From contig JAISZM010000121.1 in NCBI GenBank assembly GCA_031269205.1, positions 1 through 9,152 of the forward strand: DNA of 9,152 bases, written 5' to 3'. Both the position numbers and the translations under genes were made by a program. Of this stretch, positions 1-7,469 are shown piece by piece. The notes under the pieces were generated by a model, which was not told where the DNA came from, ran no database searches, and saw only the letters and a program-made list of their open reading frames with translations. Numbering within the stretch: position 1 is the first letter of the stretch; every line of letters starts with the position of its first letter. The stretch comes from Eubacteriales Family XIII. Incertae Sedis bacterium (GTDB taxonomy: Bacteria; Bacillota; Clostridia; Peptostreptococcales; Anaerovoracaceae).

Positions 1-1
1 C

Positions 2-655
2 CCGTCAGGCGCGGGCAAGAGTACGGCGGCGAAGCGCGTAGCGGCTGTCGTCGGCGCGGATTATATCGATACGGGCGCCATGTACAGAGCCGTAGCGCTC
101 AAGCTGATCGGCGCGGGCATGACGGACCCAGCAGCTGATCCGGATAGGCTTGCGGCCATACTCGAGGACACCGAAGTGGATTTCAGCGGCGGACGGATAT
201 TGCTCGACGGCGCGGACGTGACCGGCATGATACGTTCGCCCGAGGTAACGTCGATGGCTTCCCGCTGCAGCGCGCTCGCCCTCGTGCGCGAAAAGCTCGT
301 CGCGCTCCAGAGGGAGATGGGCGCTGTGAAGAGCGTCGTCATGGACGGACGCGACATCGGTACAAACGTGTTTCCCGACGCCGAGTACAAGTTTTTTTTG
401 ATCGCATCCGCCGAGGAACGAGCGAGAAGACGTTACGAGGAGATGAGGTTAGCGGGAACTCCCGCTGATTTCGACGAGGTTCTTGCGGCGATAGAAAAGC
501 GTGACTACGATGATTCTCACCGGGCGCTCAATCCGCTCGCGCGCGCGGACGACGCTATTCTCATAGATACGGACGGCATGGACATTGAAGGAGTTGTGGA
601 GGAAATGGTCTCATCTTTGGGAGATGATATTATCATGCAAATAGAAACCGTGTGA
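2..655 (+). CDS. cmk: Cytidylate kinase (CMP/dCMP kinase), 5'-truncated by the window edge
   Basis: The enzyme phosphorylates CMP and dCMP with ATP in the cytoplasm, feeding CTP and dCTP synthesis. The visible 217 residues start inside the P-loop (PSGAGKST), so only about half a dozen N-terminal residues should be missing. Next comes the family hallmark YIDTGAMYRAV, then VMDGRDIGTNVFPDA in the nucleotide-binding core. The LID-type arginine stretch SAEERARRRYEE follows, then a segment KRDYDDSHRALNPLARADDAILIDT that matches the conserved C-terminal part of bacterial Cmk. All of these are read directly from the sequence, and the length fits the usual 220-230 residues. The ATG at 80 is internal (the Met of GAMYRAV) and is not the start. 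The stop codon precedes a 116-base gap before radC, which has its own promoter-like element, so the two genes are probably not tightly coupled. Nothing looks damaged. Confidence 0.95.
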   Translation, partial: PSGAGKSTAAKRVAAVVGADYIDTGAMYRAVALKLIGAGMTDPAADPDRLAAILEDTEVDFSGGRILLDGADVTGMIRSPEVTSMASRCSALALVREKLVALQREMGAVKSVVMDGRDIGTNVFPDAEYKFFLIASAEERARRRYEEMRLAGTPADFDEVLAAIEKRDYDDSHRALNPLARADDAILIDTDGMDIEGVVEEMVSSLGDDIIMQIETV

Positions 656-683
656 AAACAGTGGAATTGCCTCTCATCGATGG

Positions 684-710
684 TTCAACTGTTGCTTCAT
701 ATGGTATAAT
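684..710 (+). promoter_or_regulatory. Putative extended -10 promoter upstream of radC
   Basis: A perfect extended -10, TGGTATAAT, lies at 702-710 (TG at 702-703, TATAAT at 705-710). The best -35 candidate is weak: TTCAAC at 684-689 with a 15-base spacer. Extended -10 promoters tolerate a poor -35. The predicted start is near 717, about 55 bases before the radC ATG. It would serve radC and perhaps the mre block downstream. The motif is seen directly; activity is inferred. Confidence 0.55.
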
Positions 711-757
711 ATTGCTCGACAGACTGCTGTGGGATGATCTCGACAAAGGACTGAACG

Positions 758-763
758 AAAGGA
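758..763 (+). promoter_or_regulatory. Shine-Dalgarno site that fixes the radC start at 772
   Basis: AAAGGA at 758-763 stands 8 bases before the ATG at 772. This supports that ATG over the in-frame GTG at 652, which overlaps the cmk stop and would add 40 residues unlike any RadC N-terminus. The GTG would also place the promoter-like TATAAT inside the coding region. Confidence 0.75.
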
Positions 764-771
764 CAAGGATC

Positions 772-1452
772 ATGCCACGGATAAAAGAATTACCACAATC
801 GGAGCGTCCGCGCGAAAGGCTCATATCGCACGGAGCGGGGGCGCTGTCAAATCAGGAACTTCTCGCGTTGCTCATCGGCAGCGGGGTCAAGGGAGAGTCG
901 GCGATGGCTCTCGCGTTGAATGTGCTCGGGCATACCGACGAGGGTATCGCTTGGCTACGGATCGCCTCGTCGGAGGAGTTGTCGCGGATAACGGGCATCG
1001 GAGCCGCGATCGCTTGCCGTATATCAGCGGCGGTAGAGCTGGGCAAGCGAATGTCCGAAAACCGCGTCGCGGAGCGCATCCGCTTCGACTCCCCCGATGA
1101 TATAGCGTTGTTCTTCATGGAAGACCTGCGCTATGAAAAAAACGAACGGTTCAAGGTCCTCATGTTCAATGTTCGAGGGGAGATGATGGGGCGCGAACTG
1201 ATTTCCGTCGGTAGCATCAGCTCCTCTATAGTGGACGCGAGGGAGGTGTTCCGTCCGGCGGTCAGAAGGGGCGCGGCGAGCGTCGTACTCGTTCACAACC
1301 ACCCGAGCGGAGACCCCTCGCCGAGTCCACAGGACATAGACGTGACGGTGAGACTGGTAGACGCGGGCGAGGTACTCGGCGTCAAAGTGCTCGACCATCT
1401 TATCATCGGAAACGGATGCTTTACGAGTTTTAGACGAAAGGGACTGATGTGA
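772..1452 (+). CDS. radC: RadC / JAB-MPN domain protein (UPF0758 family)
   Basis: This 226-residue protein has the standard RadC layout and length. The N-terminus MPRIKELPQSERPRERL is typical of the family. A helix-hairpin-helix segment lies at about residues 70-93 (RITGIGAAIACRISAA). The C-terminal JAB/MPN metalloprotease-like domain carries an intact HxHPSGDxxPSxxD motif at residues 175-188, with H175, H177 and D188 as the expected zinc ligands. The original link of radC to DNA repair in E. coli has not held up, so the cellular role is unsettled; DNA binding and metal-dependent hydrolysis are inferred from the domains. The start is chosen at ATG 772 because of the Shine-Dalgarno AAAGGA and the match to the family N-terminus. 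radC directly before mreBCD is the same order as in Bacillus subtilis, which marks this as an old Bacillota arrangement rather than a chance neighbour. In mobile-element settings radC homologs are often anti-restriction genes, but nothing mobile is seen here. Confidence 0.93.
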   Translation: MPRIKELPQSERPRERLISHGAGALSNQELLALLIGSGVKGESAMALALNVLGHTDEGIAWLRIASSEELSRITGIGAAIACRISAAVELGKRMSENRVAERIRFDSPDDIALFFMEDLRYEKNERFKVLMFNVRGEMMGRELISVGSISSSIVDAREVFRPAVRRGAASVVLVHNHPSGDPSPSPQDIDVTVRLVDAGEVLGVKVLDHLIIGNGCFTSFRRKGLM

Positions 1453-1561
1453 ACGCGGAGCGCCGATGATACGGCGGTGCGGGGCGTGCGGGAAACGCGT
1501 GAATCGTACGAAGGTCGCGTGCGAGGCGCAAGGATCAATACGGTAGAAAGAGGCTGAAAAC

Positions 1562-2599
1562 ATGTTCGGTATCGGAGGCAGAGACGTAGGAATAGACCTT
1601 GGCACGGCCAACACCCTTGTGTATATCAAGGGTAAGGGAATAGTGCTCAATCAACCCTCGGTCATAGCCGTTGATACGTTCGCGCGCCGCATTCTCGCGG
1701 TCGGCCTTGAGGCGAAGAAGATGATAGGGCGCGTGCCAAAACACATCAAGGTGGTGCGGCCTCTTGAGGACGGGGTCATCTCGAACTTCGAGATGACGGC
1801 CGAAATGTTGCGCGTGTTCATCAGCAAGGCTCTTGACAAGGGTTCAAGGCTGTCGAATATACGCGTCGTAGTAGGCGTACCCTCGGGTGTTACGGACGTG
1901 GAGAAGAGAGCCGTTGAGGAGGTCGTGCGCTCCATGGGCGCGAAGGACGTGTACATCCTCGACGAACCGATGGCCGCGGCCATCGGCGTGGGCTTGCCCA
2001 TCGACGGACCGACCGGGTGCATGGTCGCCGACATAGGCGGCGGCACCTCCGACATAGCCATCATCGCCCTCGAGGGCATCGTCGTCAGCACCTCTATCAG
2101 ACACGCGGGCGACCGGCTCAACGAGGCGATCATCAATTACATGAGGAAGAATTATGAACTCCTCATCGGCGAAGCCATGGCGGAGGAACTCAAAATAGAG
2201 ATCGGCTGCGCGTGGATAGACCCAAAAGAAGCCAAGAAAGGATTCCGCGAGTGGGAAGCCAGCGGACGAGATATCGTTTCGGGACTCCCGCGTACGTACA
2301 CGGTCACTTCGCGGGACATCTACGACGCTCTTCAGGAGTCGATACAGCTCATAGTGGACGGCGTCAAGCAGACGCTGGAAAACGCGCCGCCCGCCATAGC
2401 TGAAGACATCGTACACATGGGCATCGTCCTGACCGGGGGCGGCGCGCTCATACGCGGACTCGACAGGCTCATATCGGACGAAACGGGCCTCAGCGTCATC
2501 GTTGCGGAGAACGCGCTCGAAGCCGTGGCGGAAGGCGCGGGCACCTGCTTGTCGAACATAGACAAGCTCGAGAGGTACGCAAGCTACTATAAAAAATGA
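1562..2599 (+). CDS. mreB: Rod shape-determining actin homolog MreB
   Basis: MreB is a bacterial actin that polymerises on ATP into membrane-bound filaments and steers the elongation machinery (MreC, MreD, RodA, PBP2) around the cell. All actin-fold ATP motifs are present: phosphate-1 DLGTANT at residues 12-18, phosphate-2 DIGGGTSD at 157-164, and the adenosine motif TGGGALIRGL at 291-300. The segment LDEPMAAAIGVGLPI at 133-147 and the AEELKIEIG helix at 207-215 are strongly MreB-like. The total of 345 residues is normal. A Shine-Dalgarno-like GAAAGAGG at 1546-1553 stands 8 bases before the ATG. It follows radC after 109 bases and overlaps mreC by 4 bases (ATGA). The C-terminal segment reads AENALEAVAEGAGTC where many MreB proteins have a DPL-type sequence and GTGK; this is a mild divergence. 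Paralogs such as Mbl are possible, but position in an mreBCD cluster makes MreB the best call. Confidence 0.97.
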   Translation: MFGIGGRDVGIDLGTANTLVYIKGKGIVLNQPSVIAVDTFARRILAVGLEAKKMIGRVPKHIKVVRPLEDGVISNFEMTAEMLRVFISKALDKGSRLSNIRVVVGVPSGVTDVEKRAVEEVVRSMGAKDVYILDEPMAAAIGVGLPIDGPTGCMVADIGGGTSDIAIIALEGIVVSTSIRHAGDRLNEAIINYMRKNYELLIGEAMAEELKIEIGCAWIDPKEAKKGFREWEASGRDIVSGLPRTYTVTSRDIYDALQESIQLIVDGVKQTLENAPPAIAEDIVHMGIVLTGGGALIRGLDRLISDETGLSVIVAENALEAVAEGAGTCLSNIDKLERYASYYKK

Positions 2600-3423
2600 G
2601 ATGGTTCGCGCGACACAGATTTTTTGCCGTCATTGCCGCCGTACTGGCGGCGCTCGTTGTACTGTACGCCGTCTCCGTGAATCTGCAGGGGGACGACACG
2701 ACCGTCGGCAAAGCCGCGCGCTCCTTCACCACCTTTGTCCAAAAACCCTTCATAGCGCTGAGAGACAGGATAGCGGGAGACGGAGCAAAGGGCGATACGC
2801 AGACCGCCGAGATAGAAAAGCTAAAAGAGGAAATAGAGAAACTGAAACTGGAATTGCAGACGTCAAAGCTCACGTCGGAGGAGTACGCGGAGTTGAAAGG
2901 TCTCTCCGAAAGCATGAACGTAGCGGAGCCTACCGCGGACAGGAAACCCGTGGCCGCCAACGTCATCTCCTACAATAACACGGACACGTTCAACATCTTC
3001 ACGATAGACGTCGGTTCTGAGGACGGCGTCGCTCGCGATTCTGTAGTCATCTGCGGCGACGGCCTTGTCGGCCGCGTCCTCAGTTCCGACAAGGGCTGGG
3101 CGAGGGTCGTGTCCATCACGGACGAGAACAATCGAATAGGATTTCAGGTGACGGAGCAGAAGGGCGACAAGAGCGTCGACTTTCTAGGGCTGTGTTCGGG
3201 CGATGGCGAAGGCGACATGAAGGGCAGTCTCCTTGACGAAGAAGGCTTCGCAAAGGTGGGGGACGAAGTGATCACCTCGGGACTCGGCGGGATATACCCT
3301 GCGGGCGTCACGATAGGGACGGTCACGAAGGCCGAATACACGAAGAAGAATCAGCTCATGGAGCTGACGATAGAGCCGGCCACGTATTTCAAGGGGCTGA
3401 AGAAGGTGGTGGTACTGGTATGA
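2596..3423 (+). CDS. mreC: Cell-shape protein MreC
   Basis: MreC is a bitopic membrane protein with its bulk outside the cytoplasm. It assembles into filaments or tubes and activates the RodA-PBP2 synthase pair. The 275-residue product has a short basic N-terminus (MRWFARHR), one membrane segment at about 9-29, and a coiled coil at about 70-105 rich in Glu, Lys and Leu heptads. The MreC beta-barrel core follows from about 118 (NVISYN at 122-127, IDVGSEDGV at 137-145, GLVGRV at 156-161 and ITSGLGGIYPAGVTIG at 226-241). These last motifs are the most conserved part of the family. The start ATG overlaps the mreB stop in an ATGA. The nearest purine-rich site (AGAGG at 2571-2575) is too far away to be a good Shine-Dalgarno, so translation probably depends on termination of mreB. 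It overlaps mreD by 4 bases. Confidence 0.95.
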   Translation: MRWFARHRFFAVIAAVLAALVVLYAVSVNLQGDDTTVGKAARSFTTFVQKPFIALRDRIAGDGAKGDTQTAEIEKLKEEIEKLKLELQTSKLTSEEYAELKGLSESMNVAEPTADRKPVAANVISYNNTDTFNIFTIDVGSEDGVARDSVVICGDGLVGRVLSSDKGWARVVSITDENNRIGFQVTEQKGDKSVDFLGLCSGDGEGDMKGSLLDEEGFAKVGDEVITSGLGGIYPAGVTIGTVTKAEYTKKNQLMELTIEPATYFKGLKKVVVLV

Positions 3424-3941
3424 GCGTCATGCGCTGGTACCTGGCCGCGCCCGTCTTCTTCGCGGCCTTCATCATACAGACCGTCCTGCTCAACGGCTTT
3501 GAACTGTGGGGCCATTCGCCAAATCTGCTGCTCTGCGTGGTCTGCGTGTTCTCCTTCCTCTACCGGGAACCTTACGGACTCGTCATGGGCGTGATATTCG
3601 GCGCATTGCTCGACGTCGCGACGTCGTGGTATTTTGGTTCGCAGGCCATATCCTTCGTCATAGCCTTCCTCATCGCGCGGCCCTTTGGCCGCGTGTTCAA
3701 CCACGAATGGTTTTTTCCGCAGATTATCATCGCCGCGCTGGCCACTCCCGTGAACGTCTTTCTCATGTGGGGCATGGGTCGTCTGGCCGGTAGCCCCGTC
3801 CACGTCCGCTTTGCGGCGGAGTCGTTGCCCGCGCTGCTGATCATGCACTGCGTACTTGCCGTTATACTGCACTTCCTGTTCGTACGTTCCGTCATCAGAC
3901 ACGGCATAGACAAAAAATACTACAGGGAGATACTGATGTGA
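3420..3941 (+). CDS. mreD: Rod shape-determining membrane protein MreD
   Basis: MreD is a small polytopic membrane protein of the elongasome that binds MreC; its exact biochemical role is less clear than that of its partners. The 173-residue sequence is almost all hydrophobic, with about six likely membrane segments (near residues 6-26, 34-48, 52-67, 73-88, 99-119 and 136-156). It carries a GALLDV segment at 61-66 that fits the conserved GxxxD region of the family. The C-terminus is basic and cytoplasmic-looking (RSVIRHGIDKKYYRE). The start is ATG in a 4-base overlap with mreC, preceded by AAGGTGG at 3403-3409. The end overlaps mrdA by 4 bases. The call rests on length, hydrophobicity and position between mreC and the PBP2 gene as well as weak sequence similarity, which is normal for this fast-evolving family. 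Confidence 0.92.
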   Translation: MSVMRWYLAAPVFFAAFIIQTVLLNGFELWGHSPNLLLCVVCVFSFLYREPYGLVMGVIFGALLDVATSWYFGSQAISFVIAFLIARPFGRVFNHEWFFPQIIIAALATPVNVFLMWGMGRLAGSPVHVRFAAESLPALLIMHCVLAVILHFLFVRSVIRHGIDKKYYREILM

Positions 3942-6754
3942 GCGATTGGTACAACAGCCGCAACAACATATTGATAGTAGTGTTCGCCGCCCTCCTTGTG
4001 TTTGTCGCCGCGCGGCTCTACGTCATCGCTGGCATCGAAGGTGAAAAATGGGCCGCCGAGGCCGACGAGAACGTGCGGAGGACGATCAGGACGGACGCGC
4101 CGAGAGGTGAGATATACGACCGCAACGGCATACTCATAGCGGGCAATCATTCGAGTTATGCCGTCGACTTTTCGCGAAACAACATGTCGAACGAGGAGGC
4201 AAACAACAGCACGAAACTGCTCGTGGAGATATTGAACAGGCACGATGAAAAAATAATAGACGAGTTTCCGATAATTGAGGCTGAAGACGGAACCCTGTAC
4301 TACCGTTATGACCGTGAGATCGCCGAGTGGCTGGCCGACAACGACATGCCCGCGGACTATACCGCCGAGCAAGCGTTCGCCGAACTCAGGAGCAGGAATA
4401 ATATCGCGGAAGGACTCACGCCGGCAGAGGCGCAGAAGAAGCTCATAAAGGAAGGCGTGACCCCTCCCATATCCATCGCCGACAACGCGTTCAAATTCAC
4501 GCAGCAAGTCATGAAGGAGAATTTTCTCGAGTTACATAAGGTCGAAGATGTGCCGGACGCTCAGGGCGCCTATGACTCCATCAGAGAACTGTATAAGATA
4601 GACGAACAGTTCCCCGGCACGAGCGAAGCCGATGTCAGGCAGATCATCGTCGTCAGAAGCGCCCTGACCTCGCTCGGTTACCTCAGTTGGATGCCCACGA
4701 AGGTGGCGGCTGACCTGGACGTGGAGACCGTGATAGAGTTGGATGAGCAAAAACACAATATCGAGGGGATGGAAATTGTCACGGAATCCGTCCGCTACTA
4801 TCCTGAGGGCAACACGGCGAGCCATGTTATCGGGTATCTCGGCAAGATATCTCAGGACAAACTGAGCGAATACGAGAAGAAAGGATACAAGGCGTCGGAT
4901 ATCATAGGACTGTCGGGCATCGAAAGTTCGCAGGAGGATGTTTTGCGGGGCGTTGACGGCATGAAGCGCCTGCAGGTCAACATGGCGGGAGAGGCTATTA
5001 GGGAACTCGAAGAGGGAACTACCGATGCGCGGAAAGGCAACGACATAGCGCTCACGATAGACATGAGGCTTCAGAAGATAGCCGACGACGCCCTCGCAAA
5101 GGCGTTGACGGGCATAAGAGCCGGAGGCATATTCACGAGTGAATTTGGGAAATACACCTTTGAGGAGAAGTCCCCGCACGCGGAGGTGGGCGCGGCCGTC
5201 GCAATCGACGTGAAGACGGGAGAGCCGCTCGCTATTTCGAGCCAGCCCGACTTCGACCCAAACCTGTTTGCCGAGGGCATATCGCAGAAGGACTGGGATG
5301 AACTTCAGGGCGACAATCCGAGGGATCCGCTTTCGGCGCGGCCTCTGTACAATGTGGCCGCGCTCACCGCCGTACAGCCGGGAAGCACGTTCAAGCCTAT
5401 GACGGGCATAGTCGCACAGGAGTCGGGACTCGACCCGTACCGGGAACTCTTCGACGCGCAGACGGTCGAGATTGGAGACCACACGTACAAATGTATGGGC
5501 AGTCACGGCTACGTCAATCTCTTTGAAGCGCTTGAGGTATCGTGCAATTTCTATTTTTACGACGCGGCTACGGGCAGGGATTGGGCGAACGGCGGCAGGA
5601 GCCTCGGCTACGCGAATGACATCAGCATCGACAAGATATCCGATTATGCGAAGAAGTTCGGTCTCGGCGTTGAGACGGGAGCCGAGATAGGAGAGACGGT
5701 CGCACCCGCTCCGACGGCGGAGTCGAAGCTCGACGGCACGAAGGCCATGCTCAAACAGCGCCTTATGGGTCAGGCCGAATCGCTGTTTGGCGCAAAGACG
5801 GCGAAGAACCACAGCACGCTCACGGACCTGATAGATGAGATAGTCGACTGGACGGAGGAGAATCCATCTATCGTGGAGATAAGGGACAGGCTCATAGAAC
5901 TCGGCGTGAAGAAGAGCAAGGCGATGGACACGGCCGAGGAATGCAAATACACCTACTTCAACTACGCTCAATGGACGACGGGCGATGAATTCAACATAGC
6001 CATAGGGCAGGGCGAGAACGCGTTCACGCCCATGCAGATGGCGCGCTATCTGTCGACCCTCGGTAACGGCGGCGCCCTCAAGTCGATGAGCCTCATCAAG
6101 GCCGTCGAGGGGGAAGGCGAGATCGAACGGGCCGCGGCGACGGACACAGGCGTGAAAAAGGCGTATGTCGATAACGTGGTAAAAGGTATGCGCCGCGTCG
6201 TTACGGACGGCTCTTTAAAGGACGGCATGAAAGGACTCGACGTCAGCGTAGCCGGTAAGACTGGCACGGCCCAGCGTTCCGGCTACATCAACCCGCCGGA
6301 CGAAGTCAAATACGTGAAGGAACATCTCTCGGGGATCAATCCGAACCTGGAATGGAAAGACGTGAACAAGGAGATGAAAAGACTCATGTCTGAATACCCC
6401 CGCTTGTACACGAACAAGAACACGGCCGTCCGCAAGGCCGTCATGAACCTTTCAGGCGACAACTTCAACGAGGAAAACATTGACGCGTTCAAGGAAACAT
6501 ACGCCGACTTCTCGTGGGTCATAGCCATGGCGCCCGCGGATGATCCTGAGATAGCCGTCGCCTGTCTCATCGTACAGGGAGGACCGTCAAGCAACGCGTC
6601 TCCCGTCGTACGTGAGATCATAGGGCAGTACTTCAAACTGAAAGCGGAGGACAAGAAAAATCATTTGAACACGGACTTCGACACGTTCTTTACGGATGAC
6701 AAGGCTGACCGCGTCATCAGCGGGCCGGCTGTAACGGTGGCCTTCGGTGGGTAG
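3938..6754 (+). CDS. mrdA: Penicillin-binding protein 2, class B transpeptidase of the elongasome (large clostridial type)
   Basis: This is a membrane-anchored DD-transpeptidase that crosslinks glycan strands made by its partner RodA and is a beta-lactam target. It has 938 residues against about 630 in E. coli PBP2. Order: a membrane anchor at about 10-30; the pedestal start RGEIYDRNG at 56-64; a long pedestal or dimerisation region to about 365, including an extra helical stretch at about 140-250; then the transpeptidase domain. The catalytic set is complete: STFK at 483-486 (nucleophile S483, base K486), SCN at 535-537 and KTGT at 774-777. Two extra segments break the catalytic domain, a helical one at about 600-670 between SCN and KTGT, and one at about 783-857 between KTGT and the conserved SWVIAMAPADDPEIAVA. 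C519, H523 and C536 lie close to the SxN motif and could bind metal. The GTG start overlaps the mreD stop (GTGA) and has a Shine-Dalgarno AGGGAGA just upstream. The end overlaps the minD-like gene by 8 bases. Confidence 0.95.
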   Translation: MSDWYNSRNNILIVVFAALLVFVAARLYVIAGIEGEKWAAEADENVRRTIRTDAPRGEIYDRNGILIAGNHSSYAVDFSRNNMSNEEANNSTKLLVEILNRHDEKIIDEFPIIEAEDGTLYYRYDREIAEWLADNDMPADYTAEQAFAELRSRNNIAEGLTPAEAQKKLIKEGVTPPISIADNAFKFTQQVMKENFLELHKVEDVPDAQGAYDSIRELYKIDEQFPGTSEADVRQIIVVRSALTSLGYLSWMPTKVAADLDVETVIELDEQKHNIEGMEIVTESVRYYPEGNTASHVIGYLGKISQDKLSEYEKKGYKASDIIGLSGIESSQEDVLRGVDGMKRLQVNMAGEAIRELEEGTTDARKGNDIALTIDMRLQKIADDALAKALTGIRAGGIFTSEFGKYTFEEKSPHAEVGAAVAIDVKTGEPLAISSQPDFDPNLFAEGISQKDWDELQGDNPRDPLSARPLYNVAALTAVQPGSTFKPMTGIVAQESGLDPYRELFDAQTVEIGDHTYKCMGSHGYVNLFEALEVSCNFYFYDAATGRDWANGGRSLGYANDISIDKISDYAKKFGLGVETGAEIGETVAPAPTAESKLDGTKAMLKQRLMGQAESLFGAKTAKNHSTLTDLIDEIVDWTEENPSIVEIRDRLIELGVKKSKAMDTAEECKYTYFNYAQWTTGDEFNIAIGQGENAFTPMQMARYLSTLGNGGALKSMSLIKAVEGEGEIERAAATDTGVKKAYVDNVVKGMRRVVTDGSLKDGMKGLDVSVAGKTGTAQRSGYINPPDEVKYVKEHLSGINPNLEWKDVNKEMKRLMSEYPRLYTNKNTAVRKAVMNLSGDNFNEENIDAFKETYADFSWVIAMAPADDPEIAVACLIVQGGPSSNASPVVREIIGQYFKLKAEDKKNHLNTDFDTFFTDDKADRVISGPAVTVAFGG

Positions 6755-7469
6755 GATATATCTCGTCGCCTCGGGCAAAGGCGGAGTCGGCAAATCCGTC
6801 TTCTCATCCAATCTCAGTTCCACGTACGCGGATAGAGGCGTCAGGGTGGCTCTCGTGGATATGAACGTGGGTCTGCGGAACCTCGACCTGTATATGGGGC
6901 TTGAGAGCAAGGTCATCTTCGATGTGGCCGACGTTCTCTCGGGCGTCGTGCCGCCCCGCAAAGCCTTTGTGCGCGACCGCAGATTCCCCTTCCTGTATTT
7001 TCTCGCGACGACGCAGAAGAAGGAGAAGTTTACGGCCGGACACGATGAGATGAAACGCCTCTACGACTATCTGAGGCGCAGTTTCGACATCACTATAGTG
7101 GACGGCCCGGCTGGTGTGAACCGTGAACTGAGCCTCGCAGCTACGGACGTAAACGCGGTTGTGATGCTGACGACGCCCGAGTACGTGTCCCTGAGGGACG
7201 CGGATCTTGTGGAACAGACACTCAGGAAGGAAGGCGCTCTGAACAGGGTCTATATCGTCAACAAGGTCTACAAGGATTTTCTCGGCAACAGCAAGCTTCC
7301 GACGGTCGAAATGATAACGACCACGATGAAGATACCGCTGCTCGGTGTCATTCAGTATGACGACGACATCCACCTCTCGGCCAACAGCGGCATTCCCGCC
7401 ATACTCGGTAACGAGTCTTATATAACGAGGAATTTCAACAAGATAGCCGATAGACTGCTGATGTACTGA
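6747..7469 (+). CDS. minD: Divergent MinD-family deviant Walker A ATPase, no membrane-targeting helix
   Basis: This is a 240-residue ParA/MinD-type ATPase. Seen in sequence: deviant Walker A KGGVGKS at 11-17 with signature K11 and K16, the MinD-specific GLRNLDLYMGLE at 42-53, Walker B-like ITIVDGPAG at 115-123, and a YVSLRDAD segment at 146-153 matching the SVRDSD region of MinD. The first 42 residues align without gaps to E. coli MinD from memory, which gives D38 conserved but N40 in place of Asp40. The protein ends at ADRLLMY, where E. coli MinD continues for roughly 20 residues into its amphipathic membrane-targeting helix; none is found in any frame after the stop. MinD normally dimerises on ATP at the membrane and recruits MinC to block FtsZ assembly. 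Here neither minC nor minE is present. The GTG start has only a weak upstream site (GGTGG) and an 8-base overlap with mrdA, so it is probably coupled to it. A role with the elongasome is inferred. Confidence 0.85.
   Translation: MGRIYLVASGKGGVGKSVFSSNLSSTYADRGVRVALVDMNVGLRNLDLYMGLESKVIFDVADVLSGVVPPRKAFVRDRRFPFLYFLATTQKKEKFTAGHDEMKRLYDYLRRSFDITIVDGPAGVNRELSLAATDVNAVVMLTTPEYVSLRDADLVEQTLRKEGALNRVYIVNKVYKDFLGNSKLPTVEMITTTMKIPLLGVIQYDDDIHLSANSGIPAILGNESYITRNFNKIADRLLMY

Noticed and set aside
652..771. In-frame GTG start at 652 adding 40 residues to RadC
   Set aside because: The added residues do not resemble a RadC N-terminus, the ATG at 772 has a well-spaced Shine-Dalgarno, and the extended -10 promoter would lie inside the added part.
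772..1452. radC as a sign of a mobile or anti-restriction island
   Set aside because: radC before mreBCD is the normal Bacillota order; no integrase, repeats or compositional break are seen.
1461..1476. Stem CGCCG/CGGCG shortly after the radC stop as a terminator
   Set aside because: Only 5 base pairs with a 6-base loop and no T-run after it; such stems arise by chance in GC-rich DNA.
4532..5971. 479-codon open frame on the minus strand opposite mrdA
   Set aside because: It is antisense to an intact PBP2 with all catalytic motifs. The product is rich in Arg, Leu and Val with no recognisable domain. Long antisense frames are common in GC-rich genes.
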